This document shows, piece by piece, positions 43,422 to 52,176 of a stretch of 62,811 nt of DNA; position 1 is the first letter of the stretch; every line of letters starts with the position of its first letter. The notes below the pieces were generated by a model that was given only the letters and a program-made list of their open reading frames with translations, did no database searches and was not told the origin of the DNA. Origin of the DNA: Bradyrhizobium sp. LHD-71 (GTDB lineage: Bacteria; Pseudomonadota; Alphaproteobacteria; Rhizobiales; Xanthobacteraceae). Location of the stretch: the NCBI RefSeq assembly GCF_031157255.1, contig NZ_JAVIFX010000039.1, forward strand, positions 1 through 62,811. Direction: 5' to 3'. The position numbers and the translations under genes were made by a program.

Positions 43422-44612
43422 TCAGGCGCCGTAGCCTGGAGCAAGGCGGAATGCGCCGTCCTTGAGCGAGTTAGCCTCGACCATCACGACCTGTTCGTCG
43501 GGATATCCGTCGTGCTGCTCGGGCGTGAACGAGATGTCGCCGAAAACGCCAGCAAATCCTTTAAGCTTGTTGAGATAGCCGACGATCTGCTGCGGCTCTG
43601 TGCCGGCGTTCTTCATCGCCTCGGCGATCATCCGCGGCGAGTCGTAGCCGATCGCAATCCACCACAACAGCGTATCGCCTATATCGATTTTGGCGCTCTT
43701 CAGCCGGTCGAGAAATTCCCGTGTGCGGTCGGTGAGCTGGCCGTCGGACTGATAGCAAACGGGGCGGAAATTGTTGGGATAGACCTTTGCCCAGTAGTCG
43801 AGCTTTTCGAGCAGATCCTTGGTCTGGCCGGAGCCGAGCGTGGTCTGGCCGACAATGGGTACGTCCCATCCCATCTGTCCACGCGTATTGATGATGCGCG
43901 ACAGGAACCCTGCGTTCACGCTCCAGGGCATGATCGCTTCGGTGCCGGCGGACTGCATGCGCAGGAGCTCGGGTTTGAGATCCGGATTGGCTGCGTCCAC
44001 GTTGCCTTGATAGACTATGTCGGCGCCCATGCCCTTGAGCATCGGCACATAAGCGTTGACCGATGCGGTGCCGTAGCCCGTCGTGTCGCTGATCACCGCG
44101 ACCTTCTTCTTCTTCAGGATGTTGACCACGTAGCGGTTCGCGGCGGCGCCGATCTGCTGGTTGGTTGGCGCGTTGCGGAAGCACATCGGATACTTTTTCG
44201 GATCGGTCAGCGTATCGACCCAGCATGGATGCACTTGTGGCGTATTGGTCCGCGCCAAAAGCGGCACGACCGCGAGCGACTCGCCGGAGTTGACCGGACC
44301 GAACACCACGCTGACCTTCTGCCCGCGTGTCAGCTCGGCGGCGCCGTTGACGGCCTTGGTCGGATCGCTCTGCGTATCGCGGGTGATCAGTTCAATCTGC
44401 CGGCCATCGATGCCACCGGCGGCGTTGAGTTCCTGCACTGCCAACTGGATCCCGCGGTTGATGCCGATGCCCGTCGATGACGAGGGACCGGTGAGCGCGG
44501 GCAAATAGCCAACCTGTATAGGGTCTTTCGCAGCGATCGCCGGTTTTGCAAGGCCACTCGCGAAGGCGGCTGCGCCGGCGGATACCAGAGCTTGACGACG
44601 GGTCAGCGTCAT
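43422..44612 (-). CDS. Liv-type ABC solute receptor, Tat-like leader
   Basis: A 396-residue periplasmic-binding protein of the branched-chain amino acid/amide type. The leader LTRRQALVSAGAAAF has a twin arginine and is cleaved probably near AIAA (about residue 28). The mature part starts with IQVGYLPALTGPSSSTGIGINRGIQLAVQELNAAGGIDGRQIEL. GGGAGGAAAACAA lies directly before the ATG. It is the first gene of the import operon. Nearby deacylase and flavin-protein genes on the same strand suggest an acylated amino compound as ligand (inference). Confidence 0.92.
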   Translation of the reverse strand: MTLTRRQALVSAGAAAFASGLAKPAIAAKDPIQVGYLPALTGPSSSTGIGINRGIQLAVQELNAAGGIDGRQIELITRDTQSDPTKAVNGAAELTRGQKVSVVFGPVNSGESLAVVPLLARTNTPQVHPCWVDTLTDPKKYPMCFRNAPTNQQIGAAANRYVVNILKKKKVAVISDTTGYGTASVNAYVPMLKGMGADIVYQGNVDAANPDLKPELLRMQSAGTEAIMPWSVNAGFLSRIINTRGQMGWDVPIVGQTTLGSGQTKDLLEKLDYWAKVYPNNFRPVCYQSDGQLTDRTREFLDRLKSAKIDIGDTLLWWIAIGYDSPRMIAEAMKNAGTEPQQIVGYLNKLKGFAGVFGDISFTPEQHDGYPDEQVVMVEANSLKDGAFRLAPGYGA

Positions 44613-44901
44613 TTGTTTTCCTCCCTAAAGCGTTTCAGTCACTCCCAAGGTTTTTTGAATTCTTTTGACTTGCGATGATGCATTATAGCTTTGCCGCTTT
44701 GGCGGGCAAAGCTTCAGGTTCGTAACATCAGCGCGCACCGGGCTCTGAGCGTTCTGCCAGTGCGAACGGAGCGATGGTTAGATTAGGCGCGATCGATGAC
44801 CTTGGATATTGGGTCGATTGTGCCGTGTGGGGGCACGGCCGCACAGGATAGCGCCGGAACATCGCGCGCACCCGGCGCGGTCTCGCGGGATATGAAGGTC
44901 G

Positions 44902-45537
44902 TCAGTAGAGTTTCGTCCGGTAGGCGTCGTCCATTGTCTTCTCGGCGACATCCACAGATATGGCCGCCGTCTGCTCGGCGATGATGCGGCCGAGGGTCGG
45001 GAAGCTGTGGCGCTCCACCTGCGCTTGCGGATCCCACAGCTTCGAGCGCATCAGCGCCTTGCCGCAATGGAAGTAGCATTCCTCGACATGCACCTTGATG
45101 CCGATCGTTGGTGCAACGTTCTGCACCGTCAGCGGCGTCAGCAATGCCGGATCCTGGGTGATCTCAGCCTTGCCGTTGACACGCAACGTTTCGTTGATGC
45201 CCGGCACCAGAAAGATCAGGCCGACGCCCGGTGAGGCCATGATGTTGCCGAATGTATCGACCCGGTTGTTGCCGCGCCGGTCGGGGATCAGCAGCGACTT
45301 GTCGTCGAGCACGGCGACGAAGCCCGGCGCATCCCCGCGCGGGCTTGCATCGGCGTTACCGTTCCCATCGCTGGATGCGAAGACAAGGAACGGTGACAGT
45401 GCGATGAAGTCGCGGCAGAACCGGTCGAGGTGGCGCAGGACCTTCTTCTCCGCGAGCGGGCTCAGCTTCCCGAAATGCGCGCGCAGATCATCCGTGGTCC
45501 GGACCAGGGGCTTGCCGCCCGCACCGTGCTTTTCCAT
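44902..45537 (-). CDS. Pyridoxamine 5'-phosphate oxidase-type FMN flavoprotein
   Basis: A 211-residue split-barrel flavoprotein of the MSMEG_1061-like PPOX subfamily. Visible are FIALSPFLVFASSDGNGNADASPRGD, LLIPDRRGNNRVDTFGNIMASPGVGLIFLVPGINETLRVNGKAEI and VEECYFHCGKALMRSKLW. Such proteins bind FMN and reduce or oxidise small molecules. GGAAGGAGG precedes the ATG at 45537. It begins 29 bases after the M20 deacylase gene, probably in one transcript. Confidence 0.85.
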   Translation of the reverse strand: MEKHGAGGKPLVRTTDDLRAHFGKLSPLAEKKVLRHLDRFCRDFIALSPFLVFASSDGNGNADASPRGDAPGFVAVLDDKSLLIPDRRGNNRVDTFGNIMASPGVGLIFLVPGINETLRVNGKAEITQDPALLTPLTVQNVAPTIGIKVHVEECYFHCGKALMRSKLWDPQAQVERHSFPTLGRIIAEQTAAISVDVAEKTMDDAYRTKLY

Positions 45538-45566
45538 TGCAGCCCTCCTTCCGTTGGATCGTGCGC

Positions 45567-46883
45567 TCACGCAGGCTCGACGCCGCACCAGCCCGCGATG
45601 AACAAAGCGAGCGTCTTGGTGACCTTCTTCACGGATTCGAGCTCGACACGCTCATTGAAACCATGAGCGTTTTCCATTCGGGCACCGAAGCAGAATGCGG
45701 GGACGTCGTAATCAAGGCCATAGAAGCGTGTATCGGTCAGGCCGGTGAAGTAGGCGTCTTCGAGCGGACCGCCGAACACGGCTTCATACGCCGCAGCGAG
45801 CACCGTCTCGCTTTCCTGTGCAGCGCTGACCTCGTAGCCCGGCGACAGAAAGCCGGACCACACGACCTCGGGCATGTTGTCGGCAAGGAACGGATGAGTC
45901 TTGGCGGCCTTCTCGACGCAGGCGACAATTTCGGCCTGACATTCTGCAATCGTCCAGCCCGGCAGGATGCCGATGCGACAATCGACGTCGCACCAGGCCG
46001 GGACGCTCGAGGCCCAGTCACCGCCCTTGATGATGCCGGGGTTGAAGTTGAGTGGATGATTGACCGTTTTGAAGAAGTGATGGGACTTTGCGCGCTCGTT
46101 CCACTCGGCTTCCAGCCCTTCGATGGCCTGGATCAGGTGATAGGCGGCCTTGATGGCATTCGAGCCGGTGCCGGCCTGCGAGACATGGACAGGCAATCCT
46201 CGCACTTTCAGGCGGAACCAGATCACTCCGACCTGGGCGCGCATCAGCTTTCCGTTGGTGGGCTCGGGAATGAGGCAGGCGTCGGCGCGGTAGCCGCGGT
46301 GCAGCGTCGAGAGTGCACCAAGCCCGGTGCTCTCCTCTTCGATCACCGACTGCAGATGAATTCGTCCCTTCGGCGCGAGCCCGGCCGCCTTCAGCGCATC
46401 GAGTGCGTAGAGGGCGGCGATCGTGCCGGATTTCATGTCGCCGGCGCCGCGGCCATAGAGCCAGCCGTCCTCGACCACGGGGCGAAAGGGCGGTCGCTGC
46501 CACATGTCGAGAGGGCCGGTCGGCACGACGTCGCAATGGCCTTGCAGGATCAATGATCGTCCCGTCTCCTGCGCCGGCCGATAGGTTCCGACAACCGTGC
46601 GCGCGCGCGAGAAGTCGGTCTCGACCGGTCCATAGCCCGGCAGTGCCTTCAGGTCGTCCTGATTGATGATCCAGTCGTCGACTTCGTAACCGCGCTCGCG
46701 CAAAAGACGCGCCATCATATCCTGGCAGGGCCCTTCCTGGCTGCGCGTGCTCGGAATCGCCGCAAACGCGATCGTGGTCGCGATCTGCTGCTCAAAGGCC
46801 GCATCAACGGCGGCTTCGATGCGTTCACGTGCACCAGCGGGAAGGGGAATGACGTTGCTTTGAGACACTTGATCGGCAGACAT
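45567..46883 (-). CDS. M20-family deacylase (ArgE/DapE type)
   Basis: A 438-residue metallo-hydrolase. The di-zinc site is seen as LILQGHCDVVPTGP (first His and Asp) and LYGRGAGDMKSGTIAALYAL; the catalytic Glu pair is IEEESTGLG, then LIPEPTNGKLMRAQVG. The lid domain lies around 215-330. The ArgE/DapE-like length and motifs are intact. Members remove acyl groups from amino acids. AAGGAC lies about 9 bases before the ATG. An AraC gene is divergent. With the importer downstream it suggests uptake and deacylation of an N-acyl amino acid. Confidence 0.9.
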   Translation of the reverse strand: MSADQVSQSNVIPLPAGARERIEAAVDAAFEQQIATTIAFAAIPSTRSQEGPCQDMMARLLRERGYEVDDWIINQDDLKALPGYGPVETDFSRARTVVGTYRPAQETGRSLILQGHCDVVPTGPLDMWQRPPFRPVVEDGWLYGRGAGDMKSGTIAALYALDALKAAGLAPKGRIHLQSVIEEESTGLGALSTLHRGYRADACLIPEPTNGKLMRAQVGVIWFRLKVRGLPVHVSQAGTGSNAIKAAYHLIQAIEGLEAEWNERAKSHHFFKTVNHPLNFNPGIIKGGDWASSVPAWCDVDCRIGILPGWTIAECQAEIVACVEKAAKTHPFLADNMPEVVWSGFLSPGYEVSAAQESETVLAAAYEAVFGGPLEDAYFTGLTDTRFYGLDYDVPAFCFGARMENAHGFNERVELESVKKVTKTLALFIAGWCGVEPA

Positions 46884-47264
46884 GGATCAGTCCTTGCAGA
46901 GGTGAACAGCGGGGAAATGGTCGGAGCTGCGTCTTGTCAGTACGCGTCACCGTTCGCGGTCATGCTAGCACCTCGCGGCGTTGCGCCAAGCGGGCCGCGT
47001 GTGCAGGCCTCGCGCGGAGTGCAATACGGCTGTGGCCGGTCCTACCTCGACAATGCGGTCGCTCTGCAGGACGATCACTCGGTCGGCGCCGTGAATTCGC
47101 GCATGTTCATGGACCAAACCCTCTGTTCCGGATTGGCCTATCGTGACCGAGCCTGCTGTTTTGTGCTATACGGAAGGGGACAGCAATCATCGCGATCGGG
47201 CCAACTGGCCCGGAAGATGCATGAAGCTGTGAGGAGATCAGGGCACCTCGCATCAAGAGTCCAG
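46884..47264. other. 381-base region between deacylase and AraC genes
   Basis: No intact gene is present. The (-) strand carries the tail of an ABC ATPase-like frame (46965-47165), listed separately. The remainder would hold the divergent promoters. Confidence 0.5.
46965..47165 (-). pseudogene. Fragment of an ABC-type ATPase C-terminus
   Basis: A 66-codon open frame without a start codon reads ..HEHARIHGADRVIVLQSD, then RIVEVGPATAVL and LHTRP before TAG. This matches the region after the H-loop of peptide/amino-acid importer ATPases (xDRVxVL..GRIVExGP). Walker and signature motifs are absent, so it is debris of a lost importer gene. Confidence 0.5.
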
Positions 47265-48140
47265 ATGAACATCAATGTAAGAGCCGGCAAGGCACCGGCC
47301 GACGGCGATAGCCATCAACGCCCGTGCCACAAGCGAGTCGGACCGAAAGCTGCAGCGAATTATGCTGGTCATCTGCAGGCCCAGAAGCGGCCGGTCGTTG
47401 CGATGGCGGCGGCTTACCCGTCCGAAAGCAAAAGCACGCGGCACACGCATCGTCGGGGACAGTTCATCCTTCAGACTGCCGGCGTTACCTCGATGATGAC
47501 GGAACGGGGCAACTTTGTCATACCGTCGGGCCACGGCTTATGGATTCCTGCAGGCGTGGTGCATCAATCGTGCGCCTGGGCTGACGTCGAGATTCAGACC
47601 ATCTATGTCGAACCGGATCAGGTGCCCAACTACCCTGCGACCTGTCGCCTGATCCGCGCTTCATCGCTGCTTGAGGCGCTCATGGATGAAGCAGTCCAAA
47701 TGCCGGTAGACTACGACGAGGACGGACGAGACGGTCAACTGGTCGATCTGCTGCTTGCGGAGATCGGCCGGATGCCTGAGGTCTTGCTGCACGTGCCAAT
47801 TCCGCTGGATCGGCGGCTTGCCCGGATCTGCGAGGCAGTCATTGCTGATACGAGTTCTGACCTTACCCTCGACGATTGGGCCGATCGTAGCGGACTGAGC
47901 CGACGCACCCTGACGCGAATGTTCCGCCGTGAGACCGGCCAGAGCTTTTCGGCCTGGCGCCAGCGCGTCCGGTTGCTGGAAGCGCTCGCGCGCCTCGGCG
48001 CCGGCGAGTCTGTCACCAATGTCGCACTTGATGTCGGGTACGACAGCCCGAGCGCATTCACGGCAATGTTCAGGCGTGAACTCGGTGCTGCGCCGCGTCA
48101 CTATCTGCGCTGGGCCGACCAGGAGATCGTGTTGCGATAG
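47265..48140 (+). CDS. AraC-family transcriptional regulator with cupin sensor
   Basis: 291 residues. The N-terminal half is a cupin-like AraC ligand domain (VVAMAAAYPSESKSTRHTHRRGQFILQTAG, VIPSGHGLWIPAGVVHQ). The C-terminal double helix-turn-helix (about 185-285) has LDDWADRSGLSRRTLTRMFRRETGQSFSAWRQRVRLLEAL and VTNVALDVGYDSPSAFTAMFRRELG. The ATG at 47265 begins the recognisable fold; the longer upstream frame overlaps an ABC remnant. It is divergent from the M20 deacylase gene, a likely target. Confidence 0.87.
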   Translation: MNINVRAGKAPADGDSHQRPCHKRVGPKAAANYAGHLQAQKRPVVAMAAAYPSESKSTRHTHRRGQFILQTAGVTSMMTERGNFVIPSGHGLWIPAGVVHQSCAWADVEIQTIYVEPDQVPNYPATCRLIRASSLLEALMDEAVQMPVDYDEDGRDGQLVDLLLAEIGRMPEVLLHVPIPLDRRLARICEAVIADTSSDLTLDDWADRSGLSRRTLTRMFRRETGQSFSAWRQRVRLLEALARLGAGESVTNVALDVGYDSPSAFTAMFRRELGAAPRHYLRWADQEIVLR

Positions 48141-48173
48141 CTGAGCGCGGTGGAGCGCTGAGCAACCCGAGGG

Positions 48174-48914
48174 TCAATTGTCTTGGCCGGGGACGAACTG
48201 TTGCAGCGCGCTTTGCATGATCGCCGCGGTTACCGGTCTTCTCTCAAGACAGCGTGAGGTCGGACCGGCGACAACGATCGACAATTGCCGCGAGCCGAGT
48301 GGCAGCGACAGCGAGACACCTGCAAGATCGGCGATGTATTCCGACGAACTCTGATGGTAACCACGGTTGGCCGCCTGCCGTAGCTCTGCCTCGATCGTAT
48401 CGACGCTCATCGGCGTCGTCTCTGAGAACTGCTCGAACTTGATTTTCCGATAGATCGCACGCCGCTCTTCCGGCGAATGCTGTGCGAGAATCGCGCGACC
48501 GACCGAGCTCGCATAGACCGGCACGCGATCTCCGACCTGGGCGAAGTAACGCACGGACTGCGTCGACTCGACGACATGCAGGAACACGACATCGGTCCCT
48601 GCCAATGCGCCGATTGCCGTCGTTTCCCCGGTCTTGTCGGCAATATCGGAGGCAAGCGCATACGCTGCATCCGGCAGCGGTTCAGCATCGGCAACGGCGC
48701 GCGCCAGAGTGAGCCACCTCGGCGTAGGATAGTAGCCGCTGCGGGCGCGGGGTTCGTAAAGCCAACCCTTCTCGGCGATGGTGCCGACGAGATTGAATGT
48801 GCTGGAGCGCGGCCAGCCGAGATCGTCGGCAATCTCGGCGAGCGTCGCCGGCCGCCTTCGGCGCGCGAAATACTCCATCAACTCGAGCACGTTGGCGGCT
48901 TGCCTGACCAGCAT
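48174..48914 (-). CDS. IclR-family transcriptional regulator
   Basis: A 246-residue regulator. The winged helix at residues 5-65 holds ANVLELMEYFARRRRPATLAEIADDLGWPRSSTFNLVGTIAEKGWL. The IclR effector domain follows (about 75-240) with TGETTAIGAL, VGDRVPVYASSVGRAILA and ANRGYHQSSSEYIADLAGVSLSL. It is divergent from a solute receptor gene with an operator-like dyad between them, so local control is likely. Confidence 0.9.
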   Translation of the reverse strand: MLVRQAANVLELMEYFARRRRPATLAEIADDLGWPRSSTFNLVGTIAEKGWLYEPRARSGYYPTPRWLTLARAVADAEPLPDAAYALASDIADKTGETTAIGALAGTDVVFLHVVESTQSVRYFAQVGDRVPVYASSVGRAILAQHSPEERRAIYRKIKFEQFSETTPMSVDTIEAELRQAANRGYHQSSSEYIADLAGVSLSLPLGSRQLSIVVAGPTSRCLERRPVTAAIMQSALQQFVPGQDN

Positions 48915-48991
48915 ATGCGCCCGCTTTTCTCCATTAGATGCCGCGGCTTCGACACGCCGCGCCGTCGGACGCGGAGCAATTCCCTTGACTC

Positions 48992-49034
48992 AAAATTCAT
49001 AACCACGTTTCATGAATTCATAAACAAGAATTTT
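48992..49034. promoter_or_regulatory. Dyad-symmetric AT-rich site between iclR-type gene and receptor
   Basis: Outer arms AAAATTC (48992-48998) and GAATTTT (49028-49034) are inverted repeats. Inside lies the perfect palindrome ATGAATTCAT (49012-49021). Its place between divergent IclR and receptor genes suits an IclR operator. Confidence 0.5.
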
Positions 49035-49079
49035 GCTGGAGCAACGGATCTGCCGCCGGCAACGCGATGGGATGGATTC

Positions 49080-50294
49080 ATGAGAACTTTCAAATATTTA
49101 TTGACCCTCGTGGGGGTGTTGGGCGGTCTGAGCTCGGTGGCTTCGGCCCAGACGCCGATCAAGCTCGGCGTGCTGGCCGATATGTCCGGTATTTTCTCGG
49201 ACATTGGCGGCATGGGCGCCTACGAGGCCACCAGGATGGCGGTCGAGGATTTCAACAAGCTGCCGGGCGCCGACAAATTCAAGGTCGAGGTCATCGCCGC
49301 TGACGCGCAGAATAAGCCGGACATTGCGCGAGGCATTGCCCGCAAATGGTTCGATACCGAAGGGGTCGATGCGCTGGTCGACTTACCCACCAGCGCCATC
49401 TCGCTTGCGATCGCACCGCTTGCTCAGGAATTGAACAAGGTCGCGCTGTTCACCGCATCGGGCACGTCGGACCTGACAGGAAAGGCCTGCACGCCGAATT
49501 CCGTGCACTGGACCTATGACACCTGGGCGCTGTCGCATGGCACGGCGGATGCTATCACCAAGAGTGGCGGCAAGAGCTGGTTTTTCATCACGGCGGATTT
49601 CGCGCTTGGACATTCCCTTGAGCGGGACGCGTCGGCGGTGGTCGGCGCCAACGGGGGAAAGGTCGTCGGCAGCGTCAAGCATCCAAGCGACTCGAATGAT
49701 TTTGCTTCCTATCTGCTTCAGGCCCAGGCATCCCGCGCTGATATCATTGCGCTCGCCAATGCCGGCGGCGATACGATCAAGGCAATCAAACAGGCGTCGG
49801 AGTTCGGCATCATTCAGGGTGGGCAGAAGCTGGCAGGAATGCTGCTCTTTATTTCCGACATCCACTCTCTCGGCCTGAAGACTGCACAAGGCCTGCAATT
49901 GACCACGGCGTTCTATTGGGACCTCAACGAAAAGACGCGGAGCTTCGGTGAGCGTTTTGCGGCAGCCAACAAGGGGCGATATCCGTCGATGAACCAGGCG
50001 GGCGCTTATTCTGCCGCGCTGGCGTACCTGAAGGCGGTGGCAAAGGTCGGATCGCCGAAGGACGGTGCCGCCGTCGTCAAGGCAATGCGTGAGGCGGGAA
50101 CGTTCGAGGATCCGCTGTTTGGCAGGACATCGCTGCGCCAGGACGGCCGCGTTGTTCACGACATGATGCTGGTGCAGGTCAAAACGCCTGCAGAGTCGAC
50201 GAAGCCTTTCGACTACTACAAGATCATTTCGACGATTCCAGGAGCTGAAGCATTCCGGCCGCTGAAGGAAGGCGATTGCCCGCTCGTCAAATAG
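49080..50294 (+). CDS. Liv-type solute receptor (orphan)
   Basis: A 404-residue periplasmic-binding protein with a Sec signal (about 1-23, ending VASAQ). The mature start is TPIKLGVLADMSGIFSDIGGMGAYEATRMAVEDFNK, and SWFFITADFALGHSLERDA and YPSMNQAGAYSAALAYLKAV are typical of branched-chain amino acid/amide receptors. No permease or ATPase follows; the next gene, 154 bases on, is a gamma-glutamyltransferase. It may serve a transporter encoded elsewhere. Confidence 0.9.
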   Translation: MRTFKYLLTLVGVLGGLSSVASAQTPIKLGVLADMSGIFSDIGGMGAYEATRMAVEDFNKLPGADKFKVEVIAADAQNKPDIARGIARKWFDTEGVDALVDLPTSAISLAIAPLAQELNKVALFTASGTSDLTGKACTPNSVHWTYDTWALSHGTADAITKSGGKSWFFITADFALGHSLERDASAVVGANGGKVVGSVKHPSDSNDFASYLLQAQASRADIIALANAGGDTIKAIKQASEFGIIQGGQKLAGMLLFISDIHSLGLKTAQGLQLTTAFYWDLNEKTRSFGERFAAANKGRYPSMNQAGAYSAALAYLKAVAKVGSPKDGAAVVKAMREAGTFEDPLFGRTSLRQDGRVVHDMMLVQVKTPAESTKPFDYYKIISTIPGAEAFRPLKEGDCPLVK

Positions 50295-50448
50295 GCGACC
50301 GATCGGCTCCACCGTCGAAGCCTCGCCAATGAGACACGCCGGCTTGCGATCGCACTGTCTTCCGCGGGACTGCTCCGCGTGGTAGCGCACATTGTCGCCG
50401 CTTTGCGGGGATCGGTAGCGACAGACGCCACAGGAGACGTGCACGCCC

Positions 50449-52152
50449 ATGGGACGATGGCGAGATCTGACGACCAGCACGTTCGATTGCGAGAAGACGC
50501 CCGTGTCCGCGTCCCGTGGCATGGCGGTGACCAATCATCCGCTGGCGTCTGCAGCGGCGCTGGAAATCATGGCGCAGGGCGGCAATGCCATTGACGCTGC
50601 GGTGGCGGCACTGTTTACGCTGACTGTGGTCGAGCCGATGATGGTCGGTATCTTCGGTGGCGGTGTGGCGGTGATCAGACTGGCCGACGGCCGCGAACTG
50701 GTGATCGATGGTCTCGCCACGGCACCGGCGATGACGCGGCCGGACAGCTACACGCCGGTCTCCGATACTTGGCCCGACTACATGGAGACGGAGGGGCGCG
50801 CCAATCGCGTGGGCCCGAAAGCGATCGCAGTTCCGGGCAATCTGATGGCATGGTGCGAGATTGCACAGCGCTTCGGCAAGCTCGACCTGCCGACGCTGAT
50901 GGAGCCGGCTATCCGCCACGCGGTGCGCGGCTTTGAGGTGACGCCCTATCTGGCCACCTGCATCGAAGAGACTGCAGCGGATCTGGCGCCTGATCGAGCC
51001 ATCGCTGCGATCTTTCTGCCGGATGGCAAGCCGCTTCAGGCGGGCAGCCGGCTCATTCAATCCGACTACGCCGCAACGTTGCGCACGATTGCGCAGTCCG
51101 GTCCAGGCGTCGTGTACGGCGGTGAACTCGGGCGAACCATCGCTGGCAAGCTCGAAGAAGCCGGCTCCTTCATCAGGCTGGAGGATCTGGTCAACTACCG
51201 GACCATCGAGCGGAAGCCGGTGCGCGGGACCTATCGCGGCGTCGAGATCATTGGACCTCCGCCGCCGTGCTCAGGTGGCGTGCACACAATCCAGATTCTC
51301 AACATCCTGGAAGCCTACGACATCCGCGCCTCGGGATTTGGTACGCCGCAAACGCTGCATCTGGTGATCGAGGCGCTGAAGATTGCCGCGGCGGACCGTC
51401 GTGCGGCAACTGCCGATCCGGCATTTGTCGATGTCCCGATCGAAAAGCTGATCTCCAAGGATTATGCGAAACAGCGTCGCGCGGAAATCGACCCAAAGCG
51501 CGCGGGCACCTACGCCTCGAAAGTGCTGTCAAATGAGTCTGCAAACACCACGCATGTCACGATTGCGGATGGTGACGGCAACATCGTCACCTCGACTCAG
51601 ACCATCAACAGTCTCTTCGGCGCACGTCTCGTGATTCCGGGAACCGGCATCATTCCGAACAACTACATGTTCCTGTTCGATCCGCATCCCGGGCTGGCGT
51701 TGTCGCTGATGCCCGGCAAGCGCATCACCAGCGGCATCTCGGCGCTGATCGGCAAGAAGGATGGCAAGCCGTTGTTTGCGCTGGGGCTTCCAGGCGCGCA
51801 CCGTATTCCGTCGTGCGTGCTGCAAGCGGTGCTCAACATCGTCGATCATGGCATGAGCGTGCAGGAAGTCGTCGAGGCGCCACGGGTTTTCAGCTGGGGC
51901 CTCGAAGCCGAGATCGAGCGTGGGTTTTCGGAAAGCGTGCGCCGCGAACTCGCTGCACGAGGACATGATGTCGTCCCGGTCGATCATGTCGGCGGCGGCA
52001 TGTGCGCGATCACCTTCGCGCCGGATGGGGCCATGACAGGCGCAGCGTGCTGGCGTGCCGATGGCGTAGCGGCGGGGATGGGGGGCGGACTGGCACGCGC
52101 CAACACCTCGTTCTGGCCGGATCCGCGCCGTCCGTCCATGCGGCAATCGTAA
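50449..52152 (+). CDS. Gamma-glutamyltransferase family protein, leaderless
   Basis: A 567-residue N-terminal-nucleophile hydrolase. Family motifs are NHPLASAAALEIMAQGGNAIDAAVAALFTLTVVEP at the start, and the autocleavage/catalytic Thr367 in ANTTHVTIADGDGNIVTSTQT. Unlike most bacterial enzymes it has no signal peptide (it starts MGRWRDLTTSTFDCEK). So it may act in the cytoplasm on imported gamma-glutamyl or glutathione-like compounds delivered with the help of the receptor upstream (inference). AGGAG lies 13 bases before the ATG. Confidence 0.9.
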   Translation: MGRWRDLTTSTFDCEKTPVSASRGMAVTNHPLASAAALEIMAQGGNAIDAAVAALFTLTVVEPMMVGIFGGGVAVIRLADGRELVIDGLATAPAMTRPDSYTPVSDTWPDYMETEGRANRVGPKAIAVPGNLMAWCEIAQRFGKLDLPTLMEPAIRHAVRGFEVTPYLATCIEETAADLAPDRAIAAIFLPDGKPLQAGSRLIQSDYAATLRTIAQSGPGVVYGGELGRTIAGKLEEAGSFIRLEDLVNYRTIERKPVRGTYRGVEIIGPPPPCSGGVHTIQILNILEAYDIRASGFGTPQTLHLVIEALKIAAADRRAATADPAFVDVPIEKLISKDYAKQRRAEIDPKRAGTYASKVLSNESANTTHVTIADGDGNIVTSTQTINSLFGARLVIPGTGIIPNNYMFLFDPHPGLALSLMPGKRITSGISALIGKKDGKPLFALGLPGAHRIPSCVLQAVLNIVDHGMSVQEVVEAPRVFSWGLEAEIERGFSESVRRELAARGHDVVPVDHVGGGMCAITFAPDGAMTGAACWRADGVAAGMGGGLARANTSFWPDPRRPSMRQS

Positions 52153-52176
52153 ATACTGTTCGCATCAGGAGCTTGG

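Noticed and set aside
40882-44480. Two long (+) frames (40882-42051 and 42507-44480) opposite the Liv importer genes
   Set aside because: They mirror complete importer genes and read as low-complexity Arg/Gln/Asp sequence; no start site or domain supports them.
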